Shown here piece by piece: positions 7,120 through 15,832 of a stretch of DNA of 64,000 bases. The notes beneath the pieces were generated by a model that searched no databases, was not told where the DNA came from, and saw only the letters and a list, made by a program, of their open reading frames with translations. A program made the position numbers and the translations under genes. Source of the stretch: Burkholderiales bacterium RIFCSPHIGHO2_01_FULL_63_240 (lineage in GTDB: Bacteria; Pseudomonadota; Gammaproteobacteria; Burkholderiales; Burkholderiaceae_C). The first letter of the stretch is position 1. Each line of letters starts with the position of its first letter. The stretch spans positions 122,026 to 186,025 of the forward strand of contig MERU01000008.1 in assembly GCA_001770725.1 (NCBI GenBank), read 5' to 3'.

Positions 7120-7914
7120 TCAGCGGACGCGGCGACGGCTCAGCAGGCCCACAGCGCCCACGGCGCCCAGACCGGCCAGGGCCAGGGCCAGCGACTGGGC
7201 TTCGGGCACGGCTTGCACCTGCACGGTCAGCACGGGCCGCAGGGCCAGCTCGGTGGCTTCGCTCGAATGCACGTCGATGCCGTTGGTGCCGGCGGCGAAG
7301 GGCAGCAGCGCCCAGCCGAAGCCCGGCAGCGTGCCGGCCTGCATGCCCTGCAGGCTGCTGGTGACGTCGATGCTCAGTGCGCCAAGGCCCACGTTGGCGC
7401 TGCTGTTGTTGGCCCCGAAGCTGGCCAGCACCTGCGTGCCGAGCTCCACGCCGTCGACCTGCAGGCCATTGCCCAGGCTGTTCCAGGTGGCGGTGGAGGC
7501 GTTCCAGTTGGTCAGTAGGTTGTGCACGGTCAGGCCGCTGCCCACGTCAAAGACCTGCAGCGTCAGCGTGGCCGACAAGATGGTGTCGCCCGCGCCGATC
7601 TGGCCGGCGCCGGTGCCGAACAGGTTGTCAAAGCGGATCAGGCCCTGGTTGGGCTTGCTGCCCGGGCTGCCGTCGTCGCCGTCGATGCTCAGCGAGACCA
7701 GCGAGCCGAAGTTGCTGTTGCGCGAGTCGCCGTTGCCCGACTGGCCGGTGCCCGACGCGGTCTCGTTGCTGCGCACGATGGTGTCTTGCGTGCCGGTGTA
7801 ACCGTTGAGGCCTTGCTGGAAGGTGAGGGTGATGGGGGCGGCGTGGGCGGTGTCCGTGGCCGAAAGGGCCAGGCCGAGGGCCAAGGCAGTGGGGAGGCAG
7901 GAAAGCGTGCGCAT
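7120..7914 (-). CDS. DNRLRE-domain-like secreted protein with variant PEP-CTERM tail
   Basis: 264 residues. A signal peptide covers about residues 1-25 (ending TAHA). The body opens TLTFQQGLNGYTGTQDTIVRS and continues with IRFDNLFGTG and SATLTLQVFDVGSGLTVHNLLTNWNASTATWNS, the pattern of DNRLRE domains (beta-sandwiches of extracellular proteins). The last 29 residues have the PEP-CTERM layout, but the motif reads VPEAQS instead of VPEP, before a hydrophobic helix and SRRRVR. It heads the operon with the PhoX-like protein. Whether exosortase accepts PEA is unclear; a mutated tail or a strain-specific variant are both possible. Confidence 0.78.
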   Translation of the reverse strand: MRTLSCLPTALALGLALSATDTAHAAPITLTFQQGLNGYTGTQDTIVRSNETASGTGQSGNGDSRNSNFGSLVSLSIDGDDGSPGSKPNQGLIRFDNLFGTGAGQIGAGDTILSATLTLQVFDVGSGLTVHNLLTNWNASTATWNSLGNGLQVDGVELGTQVLASFGANNSSANVGLGALSIDVTSSLQGMQAGTLPGFGWALLPFAAGTNGIDVHSSEATELALRPVLTVQVQAVPEAQSLALALAGLGAVGAVGLLSRRRVR

Positions 7915-8257
7915 GGGTACTCCTGAGCAGCAGCGGGTGGCGGAAAGCGAAAGCGAATGCGAACCACTCTAGTTACGATCCGTGACAAACGGGCTGGCGA
8001 TGTCGCGCCTCGGCCTGAGCCGCTTGGTTCATCGGGAATGCGGACGCTGGGCGGCCCGGTGTGGCGCGTGATCCACCCTGGCGCTTGGGTCGGCCATTCA
8101 GATGGCGTGGCTCACCCTTTGGAGGGATGGGATTCCGTTACGCTTGCCCTCGTCGGGTCAAGCCTCGCCAGAAGGACACGCTGACCGGTACAAGAGGGGA
8201 GCAGTGCGAGGTGATCGTTTACCAGGCCAGCAAGCGGCAGTTCGTCCGAGGTTTTCC
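7915..8257. other. Divergent intergenic region between surface-protein operon and defence island
   Basis: 343 bases without a credible gene; reading frames that cross it are the same extended frame as the NERD gene and lack a ribosome-binding site. It contains three GCGAA copies at an exact six-base interval (7947-7963) close to the start at 7914, and the imperfect repeat CCGTGACAAACGG at 7980-7992. Promoters for both flanking genes must lie here, but I cannot place them with confidence. Confidence 0.5.
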
Positions 8258-10078
8258 ATGGCGGTGCTGATCCCCGCGATCGGCGCCTGCTTGGCGCGCA
8301 TGACCCCCGGTGAGCGCCGCCTTGCCGAGCGCTTGGAGCAAAAGCTCGAAGACGACTACCTGCTTTGGTACGACGTGCCCGTGGGCCCCAAGCAGACGCA
8401 GCCCGACTTTGTGGTGCTGCATCCCCGGCGTGGCGTTCTGATCCTGGAGGCGAAAGACTGGCGCCTGGAGACCATCCACAAAGCCACCCGCCAGTACTGG
8501 GAGATCTTGGTGGACGGCCAGGTCAAGGTGGTCAAGAACCCCTTGGCCCAGGCGCGCCATGGCGCCATCGAGGTCGTCAACGCGCTGGAGCGGGACCCTC
8601 AACTGACCCAGGCCTCAGGCCCCTACCAAGGCAAGTTGGCCTTCCCATGGGGACACGGCGTGGTGTTCACGCGCATCACCCGCAAGCAGTTCGAAGCCGC
8701 TAGCCTGGACCAGGCCATCGAGCCCCACCTGGTCATCTGCCAAGACGAGATGACCGAGGCGGTTGAAGAGGAAGCCTTTCAGCAAAGGCTGTGGGGCATG
8801 TTCGCCCACGCCTTTGGCGGCGCGATGTCGCTGCCGCAGCTCGACCGCGTGCGCTGGAGCCTCTTCCCCGAGGTGCGGGTGCAGACCCAAGGCCGCCTGT
8901 TCGACGACAACGACCCCGACGCCGAGCTGCCCGATGTGATGAAGGTGATGGACCTTCAGCAAGAGCAGCTGGCGCGCAGCCTGGGCGACGGCCACCGCGT
9001 GATCCATGGCGTGGCTGGCTCGGGCAAGACGATGATCTTGGGTTATCGGGCTGAATACCTGGCCAAGGCGCAAACGCCCACCAGCAAGCCGATCCTGGTG
9101 CTGTGCTTCAACGAGCCCCTGGCGGTGAAGATGCAAAAGGTGTTCGCCGCCAAGGGCCTGGCCGACCGCGTGCACGCGCGGCACTTCCACAAGTGGTGCT
9201 ACGACCAGCTCAAGGCGTACGGGCAGAGCCTGCCGGTGCAAGGCGCGCGCAATTTCTCAGACCAGTTGGTGGAACTGGTGATCAAGGCGGTCGACCGCAG
9301 CCAGGTGCCCTCAGGCCAATACCAGGCCATCTTGATCGACGAGGGACACGACTTCAGGCCCGAATGGCTCAAGCTGGTGACGCAGATGGTGGACCCGAGC
9401 ACCAACAGCTTGCTGCTGCTCTACGACGACGCACAAAGCATCTACGAGCGCAGCCGCACGCGGCAGTTCAGCTTCAAGAGCGTGGGCATCCAGGCGCAGG
9501 GGCGCACCACCATCTTGAAGATCAACTACCGCAACACCAAGCAGATCTTGCAGACGGCCAACCTGATCGCGGCCGATTTGTTGTCGCCCGAAGAGCGTGA
9601 TGAAGACGGCATCCCCCTTGTCAAGCCGGTGAGCTGCGGCCGCGAAGGCGATGCGCCCATCATCGTGCGCCTGCCCTCTTTGCGTGACGAGGTCGAGCAC
9701 ATCGCGGGCTTGCTCAAGGCGCAGCATGAAAGCGGCGGCAAGGCCTGGAGCGACATGGCCGTGCTGTGCCGTGACCACCAGGTGATGGACCTGGCCGCCC
9801 AAGCCTTGCAGCGCATGCGGCTGCCGCACCAGGTGCGCAAGAAGACCGGGCAGTTTGACCCGGGCCTGGACGCCATCAAGGTGATGACCATGCACGCCAG
9901 CAAGGGGCTGGAGTTTCCGGTGGTGGCGATACCGGGGGTGGGGTTGATGCCTGCGGCCGGTGAGGACGAGAGGGATGAGGCGAGGTTGTTTTATGTGGCG
10001 GCGACGAGGGCGACGCACAAGCTGATCCTGACCGTGAGCGGCGGCGGCGACTTCGCGGAGCGCCTGCAAGCTGCTTGA
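8258..10078 (+). CDS. NERD-domain UvrD/Rep-like DNA helicase
   Basis: 606 residues from the ATG at 8258 (MAVLIPAIG), seven bases after GAGG; an in-frame extension upstream has no such site and non-protein-like composition. Residues about 15-130 are a NERD nuclease-related domain (DYLLWYDVPVG, QPDFVVLHPRRGVLILEAKDW, with the E-x-K of the PD-(D/E)xK-like core). A superfamily 1 helicase follows: Walker A GVAGSGKT at 251-258, Walker B LIDEGHDF with D361/E362, then VMTMHASKGLEFPVV and LFYVAATRATHKLIL as motifs V and VI. It lies 67 bases before hsdM, in the same direction. NERD helicases of this form are frequent in defence islands; a direct role in restriction is inferred from position. Confidence 0.85.
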   Translation: MAVLIPAIGACLARMTPGERRLAERLEQKLEDDYLLWYDVPVGPKQTQPDFVVLHPRRGVLILEAKDWRLETIHKATRQYWEILVDGQVKVVKNPLAQARHGAIEVVNALERDPQLTQASGPYQGKLAFPWGHGVVFTRITRKQFEAASLDQAIEPHLVICQDEMTEAVEEEAFQQRLWGMFAHAFGGAMSLPQLDRVRWSLFPEVRVQTQGRLFDDNDPDAELPDVMKVMDLQQEQLARSLGDGHRVIHGVAGSGKTMILGYRAEYLAKAQTPTSKPILVLCFNEPLAVKMQKVFAAKGLADRVHARHFHKWCYDQLKAYGQSLPVQGARNFSDQLVELVIKAVDRSQVPSGQYQAILIDEGHDFRPEWLKLVTQMVDPSTNSLLLLYDDAQSIYERSRTRQFSFKSVGIQAQGRTTILKINYRNTKQILQTANLIAADLLSPEERDEDGIPLVKPVSCGREGDAPIIVRLPSLRDEVEHIAGLLKAQHESGGKAWSDMAVLCRDHQVMDLAAQALQRMRLPHQVRKKTGQFDPGLDAIKVMTMHASKGLEFPVVAIPGVGLMPAAGEDERDEARLFYVAATRATHKLILTVSGGGDFAERLQAA

Positions 10079-10145
10079 ACGTGCCCTTCTAGGCTTGGCC
10101 TGACAATCTGACCCGCTCCATAAAACGAAATCACTTGGTATTGCA

Positions 10146-11891
10146 ATGAATCAGCAGGCCCTGTCCGCTTTCATCTGGTCCGTCGCCGACCTGCTCCGTG
10201 GCGACTACAGGCAATCCGATTACGGCAAGGTCATCCTGCCGTTCACCGTGCTGCGCCGCCTCGACTGCGTGCTCGAAGCGACCAAGCCAGCGGTGCTCAA
10301 AGAAAAGGAAGCCAAGGCCAAACTCGGCGTGAACCCCGAGCCCTTCTTGCTCAAGAAAACCGGTCTGAAGTTCTTTAACCAAGATGAGTTGGACCTGCCC
10401 AAACTCGTGGGTGACCCCGACAACATCGCCCACAACCTGTTCACCTACGTGCAGGGCTTCTCAGCCGATGTGCGTGACATCTTCGACCACTTCGAATTCC
10501 AGGCCCAGGTGGAGCGCCTGGCAAAGGCTGGCTTGCTTTACCAAGTGGCCGAGAAGTTCGCCCAGATCGACCTGCACCCTGACAAAGTCAGCAACATGCA
10601 GATGGGCCTGGTGTTCGAAGAGCTGATCCGCAAGTTCGCTGAAATCTCCAACGAAACGGCGGGGGAGCACTTCACCCCGCGTGAGGTGATCCGCCTCATG
10701 GTCAACCTCATCTTCGTTGAAGACGACGAGGTGCTGGCCAAGCCCGGCGTGGTGCGCACCCTGTACGACCCTACTGCAGGCACGGGCGGCATGCTCAGCG
10801 TGGCCGGTGAGTACCTGGCCGAGCTGAACCCACAGGCCCGCCTGACGGTGTACGGCCAAGAGTTGAACCCCGAGTCGCACGCCATCTGCAAGGCCGACAT
10901 GCTCATCAAAGGGCAAGACGTGGCCAACATCGCGTTTGGCAACACCCTGAGCGACGACGGCCACCCCACCATGAAGTTCGACTACATGCTGGCCAACCCG
11001 CCCTTTGGCGTGGAGTGGAAAAAGGTCGAAAAGGAAGTGCGCAAAGAGCACGAGCAACGCGGCTTCGATGGCCGCTTTGGCCCCGGCCTGCCGCGCGTGT
11101 CAGACGGCTCCATGCTGTTCTTGCTGCACCTGCTCAGCAAAATGCGCCCGGTCAAAGACGGCGGCAGCCGCTTCGGCATCGTGCTCAACGGCTCGCCCCT
11201 GTTCACGGGCGGCGCGGGCAGCGGAGAAAGCGAGATCCGCCGCTACGTGCTCGAGAACGACCTGGTCGAGGCCATCGTGGGCCTGCCCAACGACATGTTC
11301 TACAACACGGGCATTGGCACCTACATCTGGGTCATCAGCAACCGAAAGCCCAAGGCGCGCCAGGGCAAGGTGCAGCTGATCGACGCCAGCGGCATGTGGC
11401 AGAAGATGCGCAAGAGCCTGGGCAGCAAACGCAAAGAGCTGAGCGACGCCCACATCGAGCGCATTACCCAGCTGTTTGGCCGCTTTGAAGAAGCCACGGA
11501 TGACGATGGCAAGCCCATCAGCCGCATCTTTGCCAACGAGGCCTTTGGCTACCACACCATCACCGTCGAGCGCCCGCTGCGCGATGCCGATGGAAAGGTG
11601 GTGCTGTTTGAGAAAGGCAAGCAAAAAGGCAAGCCCCAGCCCGACTCCAGCCTGCGCGACACCGAGAACGTGCCCTTGACCGAAGACGTGGGCGAGTACT
11701 TCAAGCGCGAGGTGCTGCCCCATGCGCCCGACGCCTGGATCGACCCGGACAAGACCAAGGTGGGCTATGAGATCCCGTTCAACCGGCACTTCTATGTGTT
11801 CAAGCCGCCGCGCCCGCTGGCCGAGATCGATGCCGACCTGAAGCGCACCACCGACCGCATCCTGGACATGATCAAGGGGCTGTCGGCATGA
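10146..11891 (+). CDS. hsdM: Type I restriction-modification system DNA methyltransferase HsdM
   Basis: 581 residues. The N-terminal helical HsdM_N domain (about 6-140) is followed by an N6-adenine methyltransferase. [14 protein letters not shown] precedes the SAM-binding motif DPTAGTGG (from residue 208), and the catalytic motif IV is NPPF (284-287). It methylates adenine in the sequence chosen by HsdS and forms the M2S methylase and R2M2S restriction complexes. The stop overlaps hsdS as ATGA. Length and motif order are normal for the family. Confidence 0.95.
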   Translation: MNQQALSAFIWSVADLLRGDYRQSDYGKVILPFTVLRRLDCVLEATKPAVLKEKEAKAKLGVNPEPFLLKKTGLKFFNQDELDLPKLVGDPDNIAHNLFTYVQGFSADVRDIFDHFEFQAQVERLAKAGLLYQVAEKFAQIDLHPDKVSNMQMGLVFEELIRKFAEISNETAGEHFTPREVIRLMVNLIFVEDDEVLAKPGVVRTLYDPTAGTGGMLSVAGEYLAELNPQARLTVYGQELNPESHAICKADMLIKGQDVANIAFGNTLSDDGHPTMKFDYMLANPPFGVEWKKVEKEVRKEHEQRGFDGRFGPGLPRVSDGSMLFLLHLLSKMRPVKDGGSRFGIVLNGSPLFTGGAGSGESEIRRYVLENDLVEAIVGLPNDMFYNTGIGTYIWVISNRKPKARQGKVQLIDASGMWQKMRKSLGSKRKELSDAHIERITQLFGRFEEATDDDGKPISRIFANEAFGYHTITVERPLRDADGKVVLFEKGKQKGKPQPDSSLRDTENVPLTEDVGEYFKREVLPHAPDAWIDPDKTKVGYEIPFNRHFYVFKPPRPLAEIDADLKRTTDRILDMIKGLSA

Positions 11892-13240
11892 GCTTTCCGA
11901 GGTATCCGGCGTACAAGGACAGTGGGGTGGATTGGCTGGGTAACGTGCCGTCACACTGGCATGTGACACCTTTGAAGTACATGGTGGAGATGCGCAGCGG
12001 GGGCACGCCGGATAAGGCCAACACGACGTATTGGGATGGCGGTATCCCTTGGGCTTCAGCCAAGGACCTGAAAGTGTCCAACCTGTATGACACCGCCGAC
12101 CACATTTCGGATGAGGCGGTTTCTAGTGGCGCATCATCGTTGATTCCCGCTGGTTCAGTCCTTGTCGTGGTACGTGGAATGATCTTGGCCCGAACCTTTC
12201 CGGTGGTGACTGCTAAAGTTCCCATGGCGATCAATCAGGACCTCAAGGCCGTGATTCCCAATGCGGGGCTTCAGCCAAACTTCCTCGCCTGGATGCTTCG
12301 TGGCGCTGAGGCTGAGAGCCTGAGTCGTTTGGATGAGGCTGGACATGGGACCAAGGCCTTGCGCATGGATGCATGGGGATCCATGGATCTGCCTTGCCCT
12401 CCCCTAGATGAGCAGCACGCGATTGCGGAATTCCTCGACTACGAAACCGCCAAGATCGACGCCCTGGTGGCCGAGCAAGAACAGCTCATCACCCTGCTCA
12501 AGGAAAAGCGCCAGGCCGTCATCTCCCACGCCGTGACCAAGGGGCTGGACCCGTCGGTGCCGATGAAGGATTCGGGCGTCGAGTGGTTGGGGGCGGTGCC
12601 TGCGCATTGGGAGGTCACGTCGCTGAAGCGCCAATGGACAGCAACCGACTGCAAGCATGTGACGGCTGAGTTTGTCGAGGATGGCATCCCATTGGCTAGC
12701 ATTCGTGAGGTGCAAAGCAGATGGGTCGAGCTGGCAGACGCGAAACGCACCACCGAGCATTTCTACGAGTTGCTGATTGAGGGGGGGCGTGATCCGCGCC
12801 CAGGTGACCTCATCTTTTCAAGAAATGCAACCGTGGGCGAGGTAGCACAGGTTCCTGTCGACCATCCACCGTTCGCTATGGGACAGGATGTCGTTCTTCT
12901 TCGCAGGATTGATCCTGAATCGCCTGCAGATTTCCTTCAACTGGTGATCCGTTCCACCGTAGTCACAGAACAATTGGCCGTGTGCATGATCGGATCAACG
13001 TTCAAGCGGATCAATGTCGAAGAAATTCGCTCGCTCGTGATTGCCTTTCCACCGACAGATGAGCAACAAAAAATCTCGAACTATCTGATCGCGCAGGCCG
13101 AGCAGTTTGACCACCTGATTGAAGAGGCAGTTCTATCCATTGAACTACTGCGCGAACGCCGCTCCGCCCTCATCTCCGCCGCCGTCACCGGCCAGATCGA
13201 CGTACGTGGCCTGGCCCCCGCTCTGGAGCAAGCCGCATGA
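11888..13240 (+). CDS. hsdS: Type I restriction-modification specificity subunit HsdS
   Basis: 450 residues with the internal two-fold repeat of Hsd[19 protein letters not shown] opens the first half, and [18 protein letters not shown] opens the second at about residue 226. Each half carries a variable target-recognition domain and ends in a conserved helix ([27 protein letters not shown] and [17 protein letters not shown]). The target domains (about 25-170 and 244-400) are visibly less GC-rich than the flanks, as expected for exchanged recognition modules. It starts on ATGA overlap with hsdM and ends on an ATGA overlap with the next gene. The DNA target cannot be read from sequence. Confidence 0.93.
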   Translation: MSFPRYPAYKDSGVDWLGNVPSHWHVTPLKYMVEMRSGGTPDKANTTYWDGGIPWASAKDLKVSNLYDTADHISDEAVSSGASSLIPAGSVLVVVRGMILARTFPVVTAKVPMAINQDLKAVIPNAGLQPNFLAWMLRGAEAESLSRLDEAGHGTKALRMDAWGSMDLPCPPLDEQHAIAEFLDYETAKIDALVAEQEQLITLLKEKRQAVISHAVTKGLDPSVPMKDSGVEWLGAVPAHWEVTSLKRQWTATDCKHVTAEFVEDGIPLASIREVQSRWVELADAKRTTEHFYELLIEGGRDPRPGDLIFSRNATVGEVAQVPVDHPPFAMGQDVVLLRRIDPESPADFLQLVIRSTVVTEQLAVCMIGSTFKRINVEEIRSLVIAFPPTDEQQKISNYLIAQAEQFDHLIEEAVLSIELLRERRSALISAAVTGQIDVRGLAPALEQAA

Positions 13241-14097
13241 CCCCCACCCCCAAAACCATCCAAATCTACCTGCCAGGTGGCGACCCGCGCGGCATCCGCG
13301 TGGCCGAGCTCACCACGCGCATCGTGCAGGTCATCGAGGTGCCGCGCAGCCTGTTGCCCACCTTCTTGGCCATGCCCGAGAGCACCCAGGTGGCGGTGTA
13401 CTTCCTGGTGGGCGAGTCTGACGATGGCACCGAGCGCCGCGTGTACGTGGGCCAAAGCGGCGACCTGCCCACCCGCTTGAAGGACCACAACAAGGCCAAG
13501 CCCTTCTGGCAACGCGCGCTGGTGATGGTGTCTCGCACCCACAGCCTCACGCAGACCCATGCGCTGTTCCTGGAATGGCACAGCCTGCAGGCCATCCGCG
13601 CAGCCGGCCGCTTCACGGATGAAAACGGCAACGGCGGCTCGCGCCCCCACACGCCGCCGCCCATGGAGGCCGACTGCCTGGAGATGTTCGACACTGGCCG
13701 CACCTTGCTGGCCACGCTCGGCTTCTCGCTGTTTGACCCGGTGGCCAGCGCGGGCGAGGCGGGCCAGGCCCCCGAGGTGTTCGTGTGCGAGGCCTCAGGC
13801 GCCAAGGGCCGCGGCCAGTACACCGAAGAAGGCTTTGTGGTGCTGCAAGGCTCGATGGGGCGGCTGCAAAGCGTGCCGTCCATCCAGGGCACCTCAGACG
13901 ATAACTTCCGCCAGCGCTTGCTGGAGCAAGGCGTGATGCGCGCCGAGGGCGACACCGTCGTCTTCCAGAGCGACCACCTCTTCCGCTCGCCCAGCATGGC
14001 GGCGGTGGCTCTGCTGGGCCGCACGGCCAATGGCTGGCTGGAGTGGAAGACACCCGAGGGGCGAACGCTGGACGAGGTCAAGCGGCAGGTTGGCTGA
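13237..14097 (+). CDS. GIY-YIG nuclease with DUF4357 domain
   Basis: 286 residues, translationally coupled to hsdS by ATGA overlap. Residues about 48-130 are a GIY-YIG nuclease: AVYFLVG, then YVGQSGDLPTRLKDH (the second Y-x-G with the catalytic Arg region), and ALFLEWHSL with the likely catalytic Glu. Residues about 190-280 match DUF4357: YTEEGFVVLQGSMGRLQS, then PSMAAVALLGRTANGWLEWK. Proteins with this pair of domains are common beside type I restriction genes, but their function is not established. Here the gene sits inside the hsd locus, so co-expression with HsdM and HsdS is nearly certain from the overlap. It may be a supplementary nuclease or a modulator. Confidence 0.85.
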   Translation: MTPTPKTIQIYLPGGDPRGIRVAELTTRIVQVIEVPRSLLPTFLAMPESTQVAVYFLVGESDDGTERRVYVGQSGDLPTRLKDHNKAKPFWQRALVMVSRTHSLTQTHALFLEWHSLQAIRAAGRFTDENGNGGSRPHTPPPMEADCLEMFDTGRTLLATLGFSLFDPVASAGEAGQAPEVFVCEASGAKGRGQYTEEGFVVLQGSMGRLQSVPSIQGTSDDNFRQRLLEQGVMRAEGDTVVFQSDHLFRSPSMAAVALLGRTANGWLEWKTPEGRTLDEVKRQVG

Positions 14098-14269
14098 ACA
14101 AAAAGTTGCCTGAAGGTTTGTTTCTGAAGAAAAAGTGGGCGGGCTGAAGATTTTTCTGCGCACTGGCCGGCGCACAGGCGGTCTGGTGAGTTGCGCGCGC
14201 GGCCTGAAGAAAAAATCGTTGCCGGCTTCATTTCTGAAGATAATTCTTCGAATCTGAAGATTTTTCTGC
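14094..14269. repeat. Helically phased CTGAAGA repeat block
   Basis: CTGAAGA occurs at 14124, 14144, 14204, 14234 and 14254; the intervals are 20, 60, 30 and 20 bases, all multiples of ten. Most copies are followed by a four- to six-base A or T tract. Related copies are CTGAACA at 14094 (30 bases before the first) and CTGAAGG at 14110. The 16-mer CTGAAGATTTTTCTGC occurs exactly twice (14144 and 14254). TTCTTC at 14244 gives an inverted copy next to the last site. The block fills the 191-base gap between the GIY-YIG gene and fic. It suggests cooperative regulator sites on one DNA face and/or intrinsic curvature. Confidence 0.7.
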
Positions 14270-14288
14270 CCGAAAGGCCCCTGCTGAC

Positions 14289-15809
14289 ATGAGCGACATT
14301 GGCTACGCCTGGATTCAGAGCGCCGTGGGGGGCCCGGACTTCCTGGGCAAGCAGCGGGCTAGGCTGGCGCCGGTCAACCGCATCGAGCGCCTGGACGATG
14401 GCGCCATGCTGGTGCCGCACAAGCTGGCGCCCGAGTCCACCTTGTTGCAGCAGGCCTTGTTTGCCCTCAAGCATGAGGGCGTGAGGCTGGACCTGCTGGT
14501 GAGCGCCCTGCGGCGCATCCCGCCGGCGGAGCTGGTGGCCTGGGTGCAAGCCACGCCCAACAGCATCTACGCTCGCAAGCTGGGCCACCTGTGGGAAGCC
14601 TGGCATCAACAACGGCTGCCCGGCTTGGGTGACCCCGCAGTGGCATCGGCTTACGCCCCCCTGTTTGACCCTGCGCATTACTTTGTGGGCCCCGCCCAGC
14701 GGGACGCCCGCTGGCGCATCGAGTTCAATGGCCTGGGTGACCTGCATTTCTGCCCGGTGGTGCGCAAAACCCCGGCGCTGATGGCGCTCATCGACAAAGA
14801 CATCCTGGGTCAAGCCCAAGCCTTTGCCGAATCGGTGGGCGAAGCCATGCTGGAGAGGGCCTTGAACTGGGCCTACCTGAGCGAGACCGAAGGCTCCTTT
14901 GCCATCGAGGGCGAGGCCCCCACGGCAGACAAGGCGGCCCTGTTTGCTGCGTTGCTGCGCCGAGCCCATGAGCAGCGCCCGCTCACCGAAGCGTGGCTGG
15001 TGGAGTTGCAGAACGCGGCCATCTCCAACCCCTTTGACAAGGCCGTTCAATTCCGCACCGAGCAAAACCGCCTGCAGCGGGACGTGCCTGGTGCCGCTGG
15101 CGTCACCTACGTGCCGCCAGCGCCCGAGCTGGCAGTGGCCCTGATGAATGGGCTGATGCGCCTGACCAACCAGCGGGCGGCAGAGCTGGATCCGCTGGTG
15201 CATGCTGCGGTGGTGTCTTTCGCGTTCGTGTTCATCCATCCCTTCATGGATGGCAATGGACGCTTGTCGCGCTACCTGATCCACCATTGCTTGGGCCAGT
15301 CGGGCCGCTTGCCACCGCAGTTCTTGCTGCCCATCTCGGTGGCCATGAAGAAGCATGAGGCCGACTACCTGCACGCGCTCACCACCTTCAGCAAGCCGGC
15401 CCGACAGCTGTGCCAGGTGACCTGGGGGGGCGATGAACATTACACCTACGACTGGGCCCCGGAGGCGGACATTTGGTTTCGCTACATGGACCTGAGCGAA
15501 GCGGCCACGTTCACCCTGGCCATGGCCGAGGCGTCGCTGGACACGCACATGCGCCAGGAGGTGGAGTTCCTGGGGCTGTTTGACCGGGTGAAGCGCCACA
15601 TCAACGAACGCCATGACCTGCGCGGCAGCGACTTGGCCAACCTGATCGTGACGATCTTCCAGAACGGCGGCACGCTGTCCAACAACCGGCGCAAGCGATA
15701 TGCCGAAAGGGTGCAGGCGCATGTGTTGGACGCCATTGAGCTGGCGGTCAGCCGCGCGATGCAGGGCCAGCCGCTGGATGACGAAGACGACGATCAGGAA
15801 GAAAACTGA
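14289..15809 (+). CDS. Fic family protein (AMPylator-type) within the hsd locus
   Basis: 506 residues. The Fic core motif HPFMDGNGRLSR is at 317-328 with the catalytic His317 intact. The auto-inhibitory motif SFAIEG (S203...E207-G208) lies in an N-terminal helix, as in class II Fic proteins, so activity is probably held in check until an activating event. The N-terminal 150 residues and the C-terminal 100 (a helical region ending in the acidic stretch DDEDDDQEEN) are of unknown type. Fic enzymes transfer AMP or other phosphate-containing groups to protein hydroxyls. Position between the methylase/specificity genes and hsdR suggests it regulates or guards restriction; this is inference. The upstream ribosome-binding site is weak. 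Confidence 0.88.
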   Translation: MSDIGYAWIQSAVGGPDFLGKQRARLAPVNRIERLDDGAMLVPHKLAPESTLLQQALFALKHEGVRLDLLVSALRRIPPAELVAWVQATPNSIYARKLGHLWEAWHQQRLPGLGDPAVASAYAPLFDPAHYFVGPAQRDARWRIEFNGLGDLHFCPVVRKTPALMALIDKDILGQAQAFAESVGEAMLERALNWAYLSETEGSFAIEGEAPTADKAALFAALLRRAHEQRPLTEAWLVELQNAAISNPFDKAVQFRTEQNRLQRDVPGAAGVTYVPPAPELAVALMNGLMRLTNQRAAELDPLVHAAVVSFAFVFIHPFMDGNGRLSRYLIHHCLGQSGRLPPQFLLPISVAMKKHEADYLHALTTFSKPARQLCQVTWGGDEHYTYDWAPEADIWFRYMDLSEAATFTLAMAEASLDTHMRQEVEFLGLFDRVKRHINERHDLRGSDLANLIVTIFQNGGTLSNNRRKRYAERVQAHVLDAIELAVSRAMQGQPLDDEDDDQEEN

Positions 15810-15832
15810 GCACCAACCACAGGGAGTAGACG

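Noticed and set aside
14094..14269. CRISPR array
   Set aside because: The repeats are only seven bases, spacing is irregular apart from its ten-base phase, and there are no cas genes.
13266..15722. Very long minus-strand open frame (818 codons)
   Set aside because: It lies opposite the GIY-YIG and Fic genes, has His/Gln/Arg-rich non-protein composition and no ribosome-binding site; it is a product of high GC content.
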